A DNA stretch of 64,000 nt from Nocardia uniformis NBRC 13702 (GCF_001613345.1 NZ_BDCE01000061.1:1-64000), one strand, 5' to 3'; counted from the stretch's first letter, positions 1 through 9,463 are shown. Program-made: numbers and translations. Notes: generated by a model not told the origin, from the sequence alone.

Positions 1-2014
1 ACGGTGGCCGCGAAGGTGGCCGCTGACGCGGATTCACAAGGGTTTCCGGTGCACTGGACGGTGGCGGCACCGACCCAACCCATGACGGTCGCGGCCCCGA
101 ATCACCGGGCTGTCGCGTCATCGAAGACTCTTGTCGGCCATCGGCTTCGGGTACCGACCCCGGTCGCACGATGCGCTCATTGGAAGCGGCGGAATCCCGC
201 CGCCCCGGGCTACCGCCGGAATCGAAGGAGCGAGGTGGCGGCATCGCACCGAACTGGGTGGCGCCACGTGGGGGTGGAGTCACATTGAACTGGCCGTCGG
301 CACGCGGTGGCGACTCCGCACCGAGCTGGTGGGCAGCACGCGGTGTCGAGGCCCCACCGAACTGGGGACCGGGGCCTGGCAACGGCGTGCCCCCGCGCAC
401 ATCGGAGGCGCGTGGCGGCGGGGCCGTGCCGAACTGGGGACCGATGTCCGAGGGCTGGGGGTCCCCGCGCTGACCGGTAGCGCGAGGTGGCGGGGTGGCA
501 TTGAACTGGTCGACCGGGCGTGGGCCGGTCCCACGCGAACCGGGATAACCGGGGTGGCCGGGACGCACGGTGATCGCGTAGGGATCGACGGGGTCCCCTG
601 ACATATCTCTCGCACCGTATCCGGCGGGACCGCTGCCGGAGTGTGCTGCCGAATCTCGCCCGGACCGCGTATTCGGATCGCCGCCCGGCAACGCCGCCGG
701 TCCAGCACCGTCGCGCGGGAACGGCCCGTCTCCCGCCTGGGCGTTCGGACCCGTACCCCCTCGCGGCTGCGGCGCGTGCTGTGTCCGAGCCGATTCAAAC
801 TGCGGCGGCGGCCCGGCTACCGGGTACGCCGACGGCCCGGCTCCCGGGTACGCCAAAGGTTCAGAACCCCCGTACGACGAAGGTCCAGAACCCGAGAACG
901 TAGACCCCGGCTGTGGGTACGACGAAGGCCCTGACCCTCGGTACGGCGAAGGTCCAGAACCTGGGTACGACGTAGATCCAGAACCCGGGTACGACGAGGG
1001 TCCTGGGCGCGCGGTGGGGCGATCGCCCGGGTATGCGCTGGTTTGTGGGCCGGGATATCCGGCGAGGGTCGATCGGCCACCGCCGGTCGCGGCGGCCACG
1101 ATGGTGTCCGCGCCGATAACCGGAATGCCCACGGGGGTGAGCCAATCCGTGCCCCAGCACAGGGCGGCGGGTTGGGCCAGCGCGACGCCGAAGGTTTCGG
1201 CGGTGTCGAAGCGCTCGGCGGGGTCGGAGGCGAGACCGCGCATGACTACGTCGGCTATGCGTTCGGGGACGCCGGGGGCCACCTGGCGCAGGGGTACCGG
1301 TTCGCCGTATGCGTGCGCGAAGAGCATGGCGAGGTGGTCTTCACCGGGCGGGAAGGGGAGAACGCCGGACAGCAACTGGTACAGCATGGTGGCCAGGGCG
1401 TAGACGTCGGTGGCGGGGGAAAGTTGTTGTCCGCGTATCTGTTCGGGGGCAATATAGGACGGGGTCCCGATTATCTCCCCGGCGCGCGTCACGAGCGTGT
1501 CATCACCGCCGACGATCTTGGCGATACCGAAGTCGGTGAGCTTGAGCGCGCCCGCGCCGGAGAACATGAGGTTGGACGGCTTCACATCGCGGTGCAGAAT
1601 GCCGTGCCGATGCGCCGCCTCCAGTCCCGCCGCACAGGACAGCGCGATGGCGACCGCCGCCGTCGCAGCGAAACCCTCGGTGGTGAAACGGCTTTCGACG
1701 GTCCCGCCGGGCAGGTACTCCATTACCAGCAGGCACAGGTCCTGGTGTTCGATGTAGTCGTACACCGGCACCACATGCGGATGGTCGATGGTCGCCATCA
1801 ATCGCGCCTCGTCCACGAACCGCCGCCGCACCTGCATATCGTGTGCGAACTGCGGCGGTATCTGCTTGATAGCGACCGGCCGGTGCAACCCCCGATGAGT
1901 CCCCGACAACACCACCCCGCAACCCCCGCGCCCCACCTGCCCATCGATCACATACCCGGGCAGCGCGGCCCGAACCCGCTCGGTATCAGCACTGTTCAGA
2001 TCCGGAACACTCAT
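1..2014 (-). CDS. Serine/threonine protein kinase, C-terminus cut by window edge
   Basis: Hanks-type kinase that phosphorylates Ser/Thr residues. The kinase domain fills roughly residues 17-280: glycine loop GRGGCGVV, ATP lysine in VAIKQI, catalytic loop HRDVKPSN, DFG, and GTPSYIAPEQ in the activation segment. After about residue 300 the chain becomes a Pro/Gly/Ser-rich tail with repeated SYPGSGP-type units and stays open to base 1, so at least 671 codons are present and the true C-terminus (possibly a membrane segment and sensor) is not seen. The ATG overlaps the TGA of the upstream membrane-protein gene as ATGA, implying translational coupling in a three-gene operon. Substrates cannot be inferred, but the two upstream membrane or surface proteins are natural partners to test. 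Confidence 0.9.
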   Translation of the reverse strand, partial: MSVPDLNSADTERVRAALPGYVIDGQVGRGGCGVVLSGTHRGLHRPVAIKQIPPQFAHDMQVRRRFVDEARLMATIDHPHVVPVYDYIEHQDLCLLVMEYLPGGTVESRFTTEGFAATAAVAIALSCAAGLEAAHRHGILHRDVKPSNLMFSGAGALKLTDFGIAKIVGGDDTLVTRAGEIIGTPSYIAPEQIRGQQLSPATDVYALATMLYQLLSGVLPFPPGEDHLAMLFAHAYGEPVPLRQVAPGVPERIADVVMRGLASDPAERFDTAETFGVALAQPAALCWGTDWLTPVGIPVIGADTIVAAATGGGRSTLAGYPGPQTSAYPGDRPTARPGPSSYPGSGSTSYPGSGPSPYRGSGPSSYPQPGSTFSGSGPSSYGGSEPLAYPGAGPSAYPVAGPPPQFESARTQHAPQPRGGTGPNAQAGDGPFPRDGAGPAALPGGDPNTRSGRDSAAHSGSGPAGYGARDMSGDPVDPYAITVRPGHPGYPGSRGTGPRPVDQFNATPPPRATGQRGDPQPSDIGPQFGTAPPPRASDVRGGTPLPGPGPQFGGASTPRAAHQLGAESPPRADGQFNVTPPPRGATQFGAMPPPRSFDSGGSPGRRDSAASNERIVRPGSVPEADGRQESSMTRQPGDSGPRPSWVGSVPPPSSAPETLVNPRQRPPSRPP

Positions 2015-4350
2015 CTCCCCGCGCCCCCACCGGGATACTTCGGCACCCCACGCCCCGACGAATCCGGCGCACTGAACCCATCCGGCGCGGGCACACTCCG
2101 CCCCGAGGTCTCCGACTCATCGCGCCCATAAGGATCGGACTCGCGCCCATAAGGATCGGGCACATCGCGCCGCCGAGCATCCGACACGTCGTGCCCCGGC
2201 CGGTCCGAGCCGCCACCTCGCCGATCGCCCGCCAGCCCGAATTGGACCGTCTCCGTATCGACTTCATGCTTGTCCGAAATCGTGTCTTTCCCCGATGTCG
2301 ACACAACCGGCTCCACATAGCCCATGGTCTCGGCGTCCTCGCCCGCACGCGGGTCCGCTGCCGAACGCGTCCGCCATTCCCGAGCACCGGATCCCGCACG
2401 ACCGATCGTCTCAGCGTCATCCACCCCACGCCGATCCGACACCGGAGAAACACCGGACCCCGAATAGCCCAGTACCACATCACCTTCGACGTCAGCCCGG
2501 TCCGACCCCGAGTACTCCCAGCCCACCCGCGCACCGGACCCGCGACGATCGATGGTCTCAGCGTCATCCACAGGCCGATCCGACACCGGACGGACACCAG
2601 ACTCCGAATAGCCGAGGCCCACATCACCTTCGACACCAGCCTGGTCCGACCCCGAGTACTTCCAGCCCGCCCGAGCGCCCGACCCCCCACGACCGATGGT
2701 CTCACCGTCATCCACACGCCGATCCGAGTCCGGAGAAACACCTGGCCCCGAATGGTCGAGGGGCGCAGCGTTTTCGACTTCCCGCCGATCCGGCGCCGAG
2801 TACTTCTGCCGTTGCGTCGCATCAAGCCCCACGTGGCCGATGGTCTCGGCATTGTCAGCTGCACGCCGCTCCGGGTTCGAACGGGCGTCGGATGCTGGTT
2901 GGCCGGTGGTTTCGGTACTTTCGGCCGCACGACGGTTCGGCATCGAGCGCGATTGTGGAGCACCGGGCCGCTGCACTGCGGGCGGACCGGAATGGTGGGC
3001 CGCAGCGCGGTCGAGTCCGGTGAGGTCCGGCAGCGTTCCGCCGATATCGCGCAGGGTGTCCCCGTCCCGCTCGGGCGCGCCGAAGCTGCGCGCGTCCGAC
3101 CCACGGTGACCGCGCGACCTCGGTATGGCACGACTATTCGATTCAACCGGACGGTGGGGCGGGGTAACCCGGACGGTGGGGCTTTCGGACGGGTCGTGCC
3201 AGCCCGGCCCGGGCGGCCGCTGCGGTTCGGCTGCGCCGACCTCGGCTCCGCCGTACACGGCCGGACCGAACGGGGTGGCCGCACCGACTGCGGGCGTGGG
3301 CGGTGCGGTACGCCGATCGGGTTCGGCGAAGCCCGTCCCGGGGGCGCGATAACCGCGCTGCCCGGAAGCACCGGGGTCGTGCGCACCCACCCCGTGCACG
3401 GGTTGGGGTGAGCGGGAATCGTACAGATCCCGCCCGCCACTGCCCGGTTCGGGCGCACGGAATCCGCGCGGCTCCAGCCCGCCACTTCCCGGTGTGGGCG
3501 AACGGGATCCGTCCGATCCGCTGCCCACCGGTGCGAGCGCGCCGTATCCGTGGGCGTCCAATTCCCGGGCGGCGGCGAGGTCGGCGGCGTCCAGGTCCAG
3601 GCCGTCGCCCTGATCCGGGGTCGGCGAGAAGTACCCCGCCAGGAAGAAGACGGTGGCGGTGGCACCGGCGAGAGCCAGCCAGAGGCCGGTGGCGGGGACC
3701 CACCACCGTGCCGCGGAGGCGGTGAAACCGATCATCAGGCCGATGCCGATACCGGGAGCCAGCAGTCGTAGGCCGCGCTGCCAGCGGTTCACCGAAAGGC
3801 GGTGGCGAGCAACGGTCAAGGCGGCATCGGCGATGGCCAGTGCGGTGAGGACGGTGAGCACCATGCCGAAGAGGCCGTATACCGACAGGAGGGAGCCGCG
3901 GACGTCGACGGTGGTGGCGACCGCGGCTACCGGCTTGCCATCGGAGCCGATTACGGTGAGATCCGCGCCGATCAGACCGGTCGCTTGCCCGTCGAGTCCG
4001 GCGGGGTCGAGACGGTAGGACAGTTTCTCGGTTTCGCCTGCGGCAATGGTCATTTCGACGGCGGTCGAATACGAGAAGAAGTTCAGCCCCAGGACGTGAC
4101 CGGTGAGGTCCACACGCCGGAGGGTGATGGGACTACCTGTGCCATTGGACAATTCGATGGTGATCTGAGCGACCTCGCTGGGGTCCAGGCGAATCGGGTT
4201 GCTGGCGTTCGCCCCGGTCAGGGGCTTCCCATCGAGGGTGGCGGTGGCGGTGACACCGTCGGCGGCCGAGACCGGACCACCGCCGCACAGGGCGAGCGCC
4301 AGCAACAGGGCGGTGAGCAACGAGCCGAGCAGGGTACGACGGCCACTCAT
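2011..4350 (-). CDS. Secreted/membrane protein with long repetitive cytoplasmic tail
   Basis: Unrecognised family, 779 residues. An N-terminal signal peptide (hydrophobic stretch ending near PVSA) is followed by an extracellular beta-rich domain of about 120 residues and then three likely membrane helices between about residues 150 and 240. The rest, over 500 residues, is charged, Pro/Ser/Asp-rich and probably disordered. Residues from about 490 to 680 contain three to four tandem copies of a unit of about 48 residues with the recurrent motifs DDAETI, GSGAR, YSGSD and PVSDR. The start overlaps the stop of the upstream surface-protein gene (ATGA), and the stop overlaps the downstream kinase start. 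A role in presenting a tail to the neighbouring kinase is inference only. Confidence 0.75.
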   Translation of the reverse strand: MSGRRTLLGSLLTALLLALALCGGGPVSAADGVTATATLDGKPLTGANASNPIRLDPSEVAQITIELSNGTGSPITLRRVDLTGHVLGLNFFSYSTAVEMTIAAGETEKLSYRLDPAGLDGQATGLIGADLTVIGSDGKPVAAVATTVDVRGSLLSVYGLFGMVLTVLTALAIADAALTVARHRLSVNRWQRGLRLLAPGIGIGLMIGFTASAARWWVPATGLWLALAGATATVFFLAGYFSPTPDQGDGLDLDAADLAAARELDAHGYGALAPVGSGSDGSRSPTPGSGGLEPRGFRAPEPGSGGRDLYDSRSPQPVHGVGAHDPGASGQRGYRAPGTGFAEPDRRTAPPTPAVGAATPFGPAVYGGAEVGAAEPQRPPGPGWHDPSESPTVRVTPPHRPVESNSRAIPRSRGHRGSDARSFGAPERDGDTLRDIGGTLPDLTGLDRAAAHHSGPPAVQRPGAPQSRSMPNRRAAESTETTGQPASDARSNPERRAADNAETIGHVGLDATQRQKYSAPDRREVENAAPLDHSGPGVSPDSDRRVDDGETIGRGGSGARAGWKYSGSDQAGVEGDVGLGYSESGVRPVSDRPVDDAETIDRRGSGARVGWEYSGSDRADVEGDVVLGYSGSGVSPVSDRRGVDDAETIGRAGSGAREWRTRSAADPRAGEDAETMGYVEPVVSTSGKDTISDKHEVDTETVQFGLAGDRRGGGSDRPGHDVSDARRRDVPDPYGRESDPYGRDESETSGRSVPAPDGFSAPDSSGRGVPKYPGGGAGR
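2389..2840 (-). repeat. Tandem repeat of about 145 bp inside the membrane-protein gene
   Basis: The segment GTCTCAGCGTCATCC on the plus strand recurs near 2408 and 2555, and as GTCTCACCGTCATCC near 2699, giving a period of 144-147 bp, in frame with 48-49 codons. It encodes the repeated DDAETI / GSGAR / YSGSD / PVSDR block of the tail. Confidence 0.75.
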
Positions 4351-5603
4351 CGAGACCTCCGGTCGGGCAGATGGGATACCAGTCGGTGGCCGAAGAACCA
4401 GCCACCGATGAGCAGGAAGAACAGCAGTACCGTGGCGGTGGAGGTGCCGCCGCCGACCCGGCTGACGAGGACGATGTCCAACGGTCCGGCGAGGGTGGTC
4501 CCGCAGGCCGCGGTGACCCGATGGTGGCCGATATCGGTGGTACCGGTGGACAGTTCGGCGTCGAAGGCACCGTCGGGACCCGCGGTGGTATCGCCCACCT
4601 GTCCGGACCCGATCGACAACCGCACCGTCGCACCGGGATCGCAGCCGCGCCCGGTCACCTTGACCGCGCCACCGGCCGACACCGCGGGCGGATTCACCTC
4701 GAGCCCCGAGTAGACGGTCGGATCCGGGTAGATATTCGGCGAACCCGGCGCGGGATTCTCAGCCGGTGGCGTCGCCGGATCCGGCTGCGCCGGTGGAGTT
4801 ACCGCGCCGTCAGTGCGGCCGGGCGAAATCGGTTCCCGATTTGGCACCGGCACCCGATTCGGCTCGGGCTTCGGCTCCGGGTTCGGGTTCGGCTCAGGTT
4901 CCGGATTGGGCTCAGGTTCCGGGTTCGGCTCGGGATTCGGGTTCGGCTCAGGTTCCGGCTCCGGATTGGGCTCCGGTTCCGGGTTCGGCTCGGGATTCGG
5001 GTTCGGCTCAGGTTCCGGATTCGGGTTCGGATTCGGCTCAGGTTCCGGATTCGGGTTCGGGTTCGGGTTCGGCTGCGGTTCAGGCTCCGGGTTCGGGTTC
5101 GGGTTCGGGTTCGGGTTCGGATTCGGGTTCGGCTGCGGTTCAGGCTCAGGCTCCGGACACCACACCGCACACGGCTGCGGATCCGGATTCTGCTGTGATC
5201 CCCCCTCGGGTGTCCCAACGCCGTCCCGGGTCCCCCCACCATCCGGTATATCTCCCGGCGGCGCCGACGTGGTGGCAACCGGTGCGATGGGCCCGGCAGG
5301 CAGCCGTACCGGAACTCGCGGTCCCGCACCCATCTCGCCGACCGCGTTGCGCTGCGACAAACCGACTGGCACGTAAAGAGTTTCGACCGTAGACACCGGA
5401 GCGCGGGGCACGGATACCACCGGAATCGTCGGCGCCACCACGGGATTCGCCCGGGCCACGAATACCGACCCACCGATCACCGCCGCCGCGGCGACAATCG
5501 CCCCCAACCGGGCCGCCCTGCGCCGATTCCGCTCGGCACATGGATATTTCGCCCGCCGACGCGATGCGTCGGCACGCGAACCGACGTGTGCGGATGTCTT
5601 CAT
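4347..5603 (-). CDS. Surface-anchored protein with long Pro-Asn/Glu-Pro repeat spacer
   Basis: About 418 residues, first gene of the operon with the membrane protein and the kinase. The basic N-terminus is followed by a hydrophobic segment (AIVAAAAVIGGSVFVARA), either a signal anchor or an uncleaved signal. A spacer of about 100 residues is built almost only from PNPN, PEPE and PQPN units. After it come a small Ig-like beta domain with a Cys pair (GRGCDPG ... TAACGTT) and a C-terminal membrane helix (TATVLLFFLLIGGWFFGH) with a basic end. The ATG at 5603 was chosen because a GAGG lies about 10 bases upstream and the hydrophobic segment then falls at about residue 30; in-frame upstream codons up to 5684 remain possible. 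It looks like a wall-spanning stalk; function unknown. Confidence 0.7.
   Translation of the reverse strand: MKTSAHVGSRADASRRRAKYPCAERNRRRAARLGAIVAAAAVIGGSVFVARANPVVAPTIPVVSVPRAPVSTVETLYVPVGLSQRNAVGEMGAGPRVPVRLPAGPIAPVATTSAPPGDIPDGGGTRDGVGTPEGGSQQNPDPQPCAVWCPEPEPEPQPNPNPNPNPNPNPNPEPEPQPNPNPNPNPEPEPNPNPNPEPEPNPNPEPNPEPEPNPEPEPEPNPNPEPNPEPEPNPEPEPNPNPEPKPEPNRVPVPNREPISPGRTDGAVTPPAQPDPATPPAENPAPGSPNIYPDPTVYSGLEVNPPAVSAGGAVKVTGRGCDPGATVRLSIGSGQVGDTTAGPDGAFDAELSTGTTDIGHHRVTAACGTTLAGPLDIVLVSRVGGGTSTATVLLFFLLIGGWFFGHRLVSHLPDRRSR
4848..5160 (-). repeat. Hexanucleotide-type repeat coding for Pro-Asn/Glu-Pro
   Basis: On the plus strand the bases alternate between GGGTTC/GGATTC and GGCTCA/GGTTCC hexamers with hardly any other sequence. 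Such arrays are prone to slippage, so length variation between strains is expected. Confidence 0.85.
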
Positions 5604-5830
5604 CGGACGTGACCTCGCTCGTTCGATGGTAAGTCCAGCTGCCCGCCCGTGGAGCCGTGTCACCCAGGCGTTATGCAGTGGCAATAACGCTAGGCGCGCC
5701 GGGACGACCGAACCCGGGTAGCCGACTACGCGATTCCCCGCTCATATATCGCGCGGCGGGGCCGGAACGTTCATGGCCCACCGGAAACACCGCCGCCCCC
5801 GGTGGCCGCGGCCGTCTCAGGCGGAGCAGA

Positions 5831-8161
5831 ATGGTCGTTATGCATCGTCCCGCGCCGAAGAAGGACATCGATGAGGCCGCCCTGACCGTCTCCGCGCCGA
5901 AAACGCAGGCGGCGGGCGTGAAGGCGGTGACGGTGGCATTGGAGCGTGCCGTCGAGGAAATGGGTGTGGTCCGCACCGCCCGCACCCTCGCCCGCCTCAA
6001 TCAACGGCACGGCTTCGACTGCCCCGGCTGCGCCTGGCCGGAGCCGACCGGCAAACGCCGCCCCGCCGAATTCTGCGAGAACGGCGCGAAAGCGGTCGCC
6101 GAGGAGGCGACACTGCGCACCGTCACCCCGGAATTCTTCGCCGAGCACTCCCTCGAAGACCTCGCCGACAAATCCGGATACTGGCTCGGCCAGCAGGGCC
6201 GCATCACCCATCCGATGGTCGTGCGCCCCGGCGACACCCACTACTCGCCCATTGCCTGGGACGACGCCTACCGCCTCATCGCCGACAATCTGCGCAACCT
6301 GGACTCACCCGATCAGGCGCTCTTCTACACCTCCGGCCGCACCGCCAACGAGACGGCCTTCCTCTACCAACTTCTCGTCCGTAGCTACGGCACCAATAAT
6401 CTTCCGGACTGCTCGAATATGTGCCACGAGTCCTCCGGCGCGGCACTGACGGCCTCCATCGGTATCGGCAAGGGCTCGGTCTCGATCGACGATTTCGCCA
6501 AGGCCGACCTGATTATCGTGGCCGGACAGAATCCCGGCACCAACCATCCGCGCATGCTGTCCGCACTCGGCGAGGCAAAGGCCCACGGGGCCAAGGTGAT
6601 CGCGGTGAACCCGCTCCCGGAAACCGGCCTGATCGGTTTCAGCGACCCGCAGACGCTGAAGGGCCTCACCGGCGGCATCAGTATCGCCGACGACTTCCTG
6701 CAGATTCGTCTCGGCGGCGATATGGCCCTGTTCCAGGGTCTGGGCAAACTCCTGTTCGAGGCCGAGGACCGCAAGCCCGGCACGGTGGTCGACCGCGCCT
6801 TCGTGGACGCCCACACCGCTGGCTTCGACGACTACGAAAAACAGGTCCGCGCGGTCGATCTCGGCGTGGTCGAGGAAGCGACCGGCCTGACCCGCACAGA
6901 CCTCGATCGCACCGCACGCCTGCTGGCCGAATCCGAGGCCACCATTATCTGCTGGGCCATGGGCCTGACCCAGCAGTTGCACGGCGTCGCCACCATTGAG
7001 GAAGCCACCAATCTGCTGCTCCTGCGCGGCATGATCGGGAAGCCCGGCGCGGGCGTCTGCCCGGTCCGCGGGCACTCGAATGTGCAGGGCGACCGCACCA
7101 TGGGCATCTGGGAGAAGATGCCGGAATCCTTCCTCGCCGCCCTCGACCGCGAGTTCGGCATCACCAGCCCGCGCGAACACGGCTTCGATACCGTCGATGC
7201 CATTCGCGCCATGCGCGACGGCCGGGCGAAGGTGTTCTTCGGTATGGGCGGCAATTTCGTCTCCGCCACCCCCGATACCGAGGTCACCGAGGCGGCACTG
7301 CGCACTTGCGAGCTGACCGTGCAGGTCTCGACCAAGCTGAACCGCAGCCATGTGGTACACGGCCGGACCGCCCTCATCCTGCCCACCCTCGGCCGCACCG
7401 ATGCGGATGAACAGGGCGGTGCGCGCCAACAGGTTTCGGTCGAGGATTCGATGTCCATGGTGCATCTGTCCACCGGCCGCCTGAAGCCGGTGAGCGAGCA
7501 CCTGCGCAGCGAGGTCGCGATTGTCTGCGAACTCGCGCAGGCTCTGTTCGGTCCCGAACATCCGGTGCCGTGGGCGAACTTTCGGCGCGACTACGACACA
7601 ATCCGCGATGCCATCGCCAAGGTGGTGCCCGGCTGCGCCGACTACAACACCAAGGTCCGCGGCCGCGACGGCTTCCAACTGCCACACCCGCCGCGCGACG
7701 CCCGCGAATTCCGCACCACCACCGGCAAGGCCAATTTCGCCGCGAACGAATTGCATTGGCTCCCGGTGCCGGAGGGCCGACTCATCCTGCAGACCCTGCG
7801 CAGCCACGACCAGTACAACACCACCATCTACGGCCTCGACGACCGCTACCGAGGTATCCACAACGGCCGCCGGGTGGTGCTGGTACATCCGGAGGACATC
7901 GCCGCCCTCGGTTTCGTGGAGGACGAACTCGTCGATCTGATCTCGGAGTGGACCGACAGCGCTCGCCCCGAGGCCGCACCACAGGAACGCCGGGTCGAGG
8001 GTTTCCGCCTGGTCGGGTACTCCACCCCGCGCGGTAATGCCGCCGCCTACTATCCGGAAACCAATCCGCTCGTCCCACTCGATCATGTTGCGCTGCGGTC
8101 GAATACCCCGGTCTCCAAGGCGGTCACCATCCGCCTGGAGCGCCACATCCACCACTCATGA
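5831..8161 (+). CDS. FdhF/YdeP-family molybdopterin oxidoreductase
   Basis: Molybdopterin-guanine-dinucleotide enzyme of the formate dehydrogenase alpha/YdeP type, about 776 residues. Seen in the sequence: an N-terminal Cys cluster CPGCAWPEP ... EFCENGAK (Cys64, Cys67, Cys82) typical of the YdeP branch; DCSNMCHESSG near residue 200, with a Cys where formate dehydrogenases carry their Mo-ligating residue; GQNPGTNHPRM; and a C-terminal molydopterin-dinucleotide domain (SHDQYNTTIYG). Two ATGs at 5831 and 5840 are possible starts. The stop overlaps the fdhD start as ATGA, so enzyme and sulfurtransferase are co-translated. No diaphorase or electron-carrier subunit genes follow, so this is a stand-alone enzyme; the electron acceptor and true substrate are unknown, and formate is only a family guess. 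Confidence 0.88.
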   Translation: MVVMHRPAPKKDIDEAALTVSAPKTQAAGVKAVTVALERAVEEMGVVRTARTLARLNQRHGFDCPGCAWPEPTGKRRPAEFCENGAKAVAEEATLRTVTPEFFAEHSLEDLADKSGYWLGQQGRITHPMVVRPGDTHYSPIAWDDAYRLIADNLRNLDSPDQALFYTSGRTANETAFLYQLLVRSYGTNNLPDCSNMCHESSGAALTASIGIGKGSVSIDDFAKADLIIVAGQNPGTNHPRMLSALGEAKAHGAKVIAVNPLPETGLIGFSDPQTLKGLTGGISIADDFLQIRLGGDMALFQGLGKLLFEAEDRKPGTVVDRAFVDAHTAGFDDYEKQVRAVDLGVVEEATGLTRTDLDRTARLLAESEATIICWAMGLTQQLHGVATIEEATNLLLLRGMIGKPGAGVCPVRGHSNVQGDRTMGIWEKMPESFLAALDREFGITSPREHGFDTVDAIRAMRDGRAKVFFGMGGNFVSATPDTEVTEAALRTCELTVQVSTKLNRSHVVHGRTALILPTLGRTDADEQGGARQQVSVEDSMSMVHLSTGRLKPVSEHLRSEVAIVCELAQALFGPEHPVPWANFRRDYDTIRDAIAKVVPGCADYNTKVRGRDGFQLPHPPRDAREFRTTTGKANFAANELHWLPVPEGRLILQTLRSHDQYNTTIYGLDDRYRGIHNGRRVVLVHPEDIAALGFVEDELVDLISEWTDSARPEAAPQERRVEGFRLVGYSTPRGNAAAYYPETNPLVPLDHVALRSNTPVSKAVTIRLERHIHHS

Positions 8162-9027
8162 GCCGGGTCACCGCGCGCCGGAAAACCCTGCGCATCTCCC
8201 CCAAGGGGGTCGTGCGGCGCCCCGATACCCTGGCCGTCGAGGAGCCCCTGGAGATCCGTACCGGCGGCCGGTCGCTCGCGGTCACCATGCGCACCCCCGG
8301 CGCGGATATCGACCTGATCCACGGCTTCCTCTTCAGCGAGGGCGTGATCACGAGGGCCGAGGACATCGCCATCGCGCGCTATTGCGCGGGAACCGATGCG
8401 AACGGTCAGAACACCTACAACCTCCTCGATGTGCAGCTGCGCGAACCGGTCGAGGTGAAGCCGCGCAATTTCCTCACCAACAGCGCCTGCGGGCTCTGTG
8501 GCAAAACGGCCCTGGACGAGGTCCGCACCCGCATCCGGTACCCGATTCCGACCGAGGGATTGACCGTCGAGACATCGGTACTGTCGGCGCTGCCCGGCGA
8601 ACTACGGTCCCGGCAAGAGGTTTTCGATGCCACCGGCGGTCTGCACGCGGCCGGACTCTTCACCGCCGACGGCACCGCACTCGCGGTCCGCGAGGATGTC
8701 GGGCGACACAATGCCGTAGACAAGGTCATTGGCTGGGCGCTGCGCGAAAACCGCGTGCCCGCACACGATCTGGTACTCATGGTCAGCGGTCGCGCGTCCT
8801 TCGAACTGGTACAGAAGGCCGCTATGGCCGGAATCCCGGTCCTGGGCGCGGTATCGGCCCCGAGTTCGCTGGCCGTGGATCTGGCCGACGAAACCGGCCT
8901 CACCCTGATCGGATTCCTGCGCGGTGACTCCATGAACATCTACTCCGGCACCCACCGCGTCCTGATGGACTCGCACGGCCTGGAGAACTCCGACCGCAAT
9001 GGCCACTCACCGAGTCGCACGGTGTGA
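8158..9027 (+). CDS. fdhD: Formate dehydrogenase accessory sulfurtransferase FdhD
   Basis: FdhD transfers sulfur from IscS to the molybdenum cofactor and activates formate-dehydrogenase-type enzymes. The 289-residue protein shows the family blocks GFLFSEGV, the sulfur-relay motif CGLC (Cys111, Cys114), ATGGLHAAGLF, EDVGRHNAVDK, VSGRASFELVQKA and GAVSAPSSLAV. Its ATG overlaps the stop of the molybdoenzyme gene by four bases, which links it to that enzyme as its dedicated maturation factor. Length matches the family. Confidence 0.95.
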   Translation: MSRVTARRKTLRISPKGVVRRPDTLAVEEPLEIRTGGRSLAVTMRTPGADIDLIHGFLFSEGVITRAEDIAIARYCAGTDANGQNTYNLLDVQLREPVEVKPRNFLTNSACGLCGKTALDEVRTRIRYPIPTEGLTVETSVLSALPGELRSRQEVFDATGGLHAAGLFTADGTALAVREDVGRHNAVDKVIGWALRENRVPAHDLVLMVSGRASFELVQKAAMAGIPVLGAVSAPSSLAVDLADETGLTLIGFLRGDSMNIYSGTHRVLMDSHGLENSDRNGHSPSRTV

Positions 9028-9088
9028 TCCACCGCCCCAACGCTGTAGGCTTCGATCTAGAACGCGTTTCAATTCTTTGGGAGATTTC

Positions 9089-9463
9089 ATGGCAGCGCAG
9101 CCCCGTGACGTGGTCGAACAGTATGTGAAGCTGGTCGCCACCGGACCCACCGACGATATCGTGGCCCTCTACGCCGACAATGCCACCGTCGAGGACCCGA
9201 TCGGCAGCGAGGTGCGCACCGGCCACGCCGCCATCCGCGAGCTCTACGCCGCGCTGGAGAACGTCGCCGAGCGCAATACCGAACTGCACACCGTGAAGGT
9301 CGCGGGCAAGCACGCCGCCGTATCCTTCACCCTCGTCACCGAGTTCGGCGACCAGCGGATGACGCTGTCGCCCATCGACATCATGGAATTCGACGATGCG
9401 GGCAAGATCGTCGCCATGAAGGCGTACTGGGGTCCGGACGACCTGGTCATGGAACAAAGCTGA
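9089..9463 (+). CDS. Steroid delta-isomerase-like protein (SnoaL/NTF2 fold)
   Basis: 124 residues, the normal length of bacterial delta-5-3-ketosteroid isomerases, which move a double bond from C5-C6 to C4-C5 in 3-oxosteroids. All three catalytic positions of the Pseudomonas enzymes appear: Tyr12 (EQYVKLV), Asp36 in TVEDPIGS as the general base, and Asp97 in PIDIMEFDDAGKI as the second oxyanion-hole residue. The start at 9089 is preceded by TGGGAGA; longer in-frame codons upstream lack such a site. No other steroid-degradation genes are adjacent. True steroid activity is inferred from the intact triad, since NTF2-fold proteins are diverse. Confidence 0.8.
   Translation: MAAQPRDVVEQYVKLVATGPTDDIVALYADNATVEDPIGSEVRTGHAAIRELYAALENVAERNTELHTVKVAGKHAAVSFTLVTEFGDQRMTLSPIDIMEFDDAGKIVAMKAYWGPDDLVMEQS

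Noticed and set aside
1986..3665. 559-codon frame opposite or parallel to the membrane-protein tail
   Set aside because: Arg/Pro-rich shadow in another frame of the same repeat-coding DNA.
6305..8155. 616-codon open frame on the minus strand
   Set aside because: It is antisense to the molybdoenzyme, whose frame shows family motifs throughout. High GC leaves the opposite strand open.
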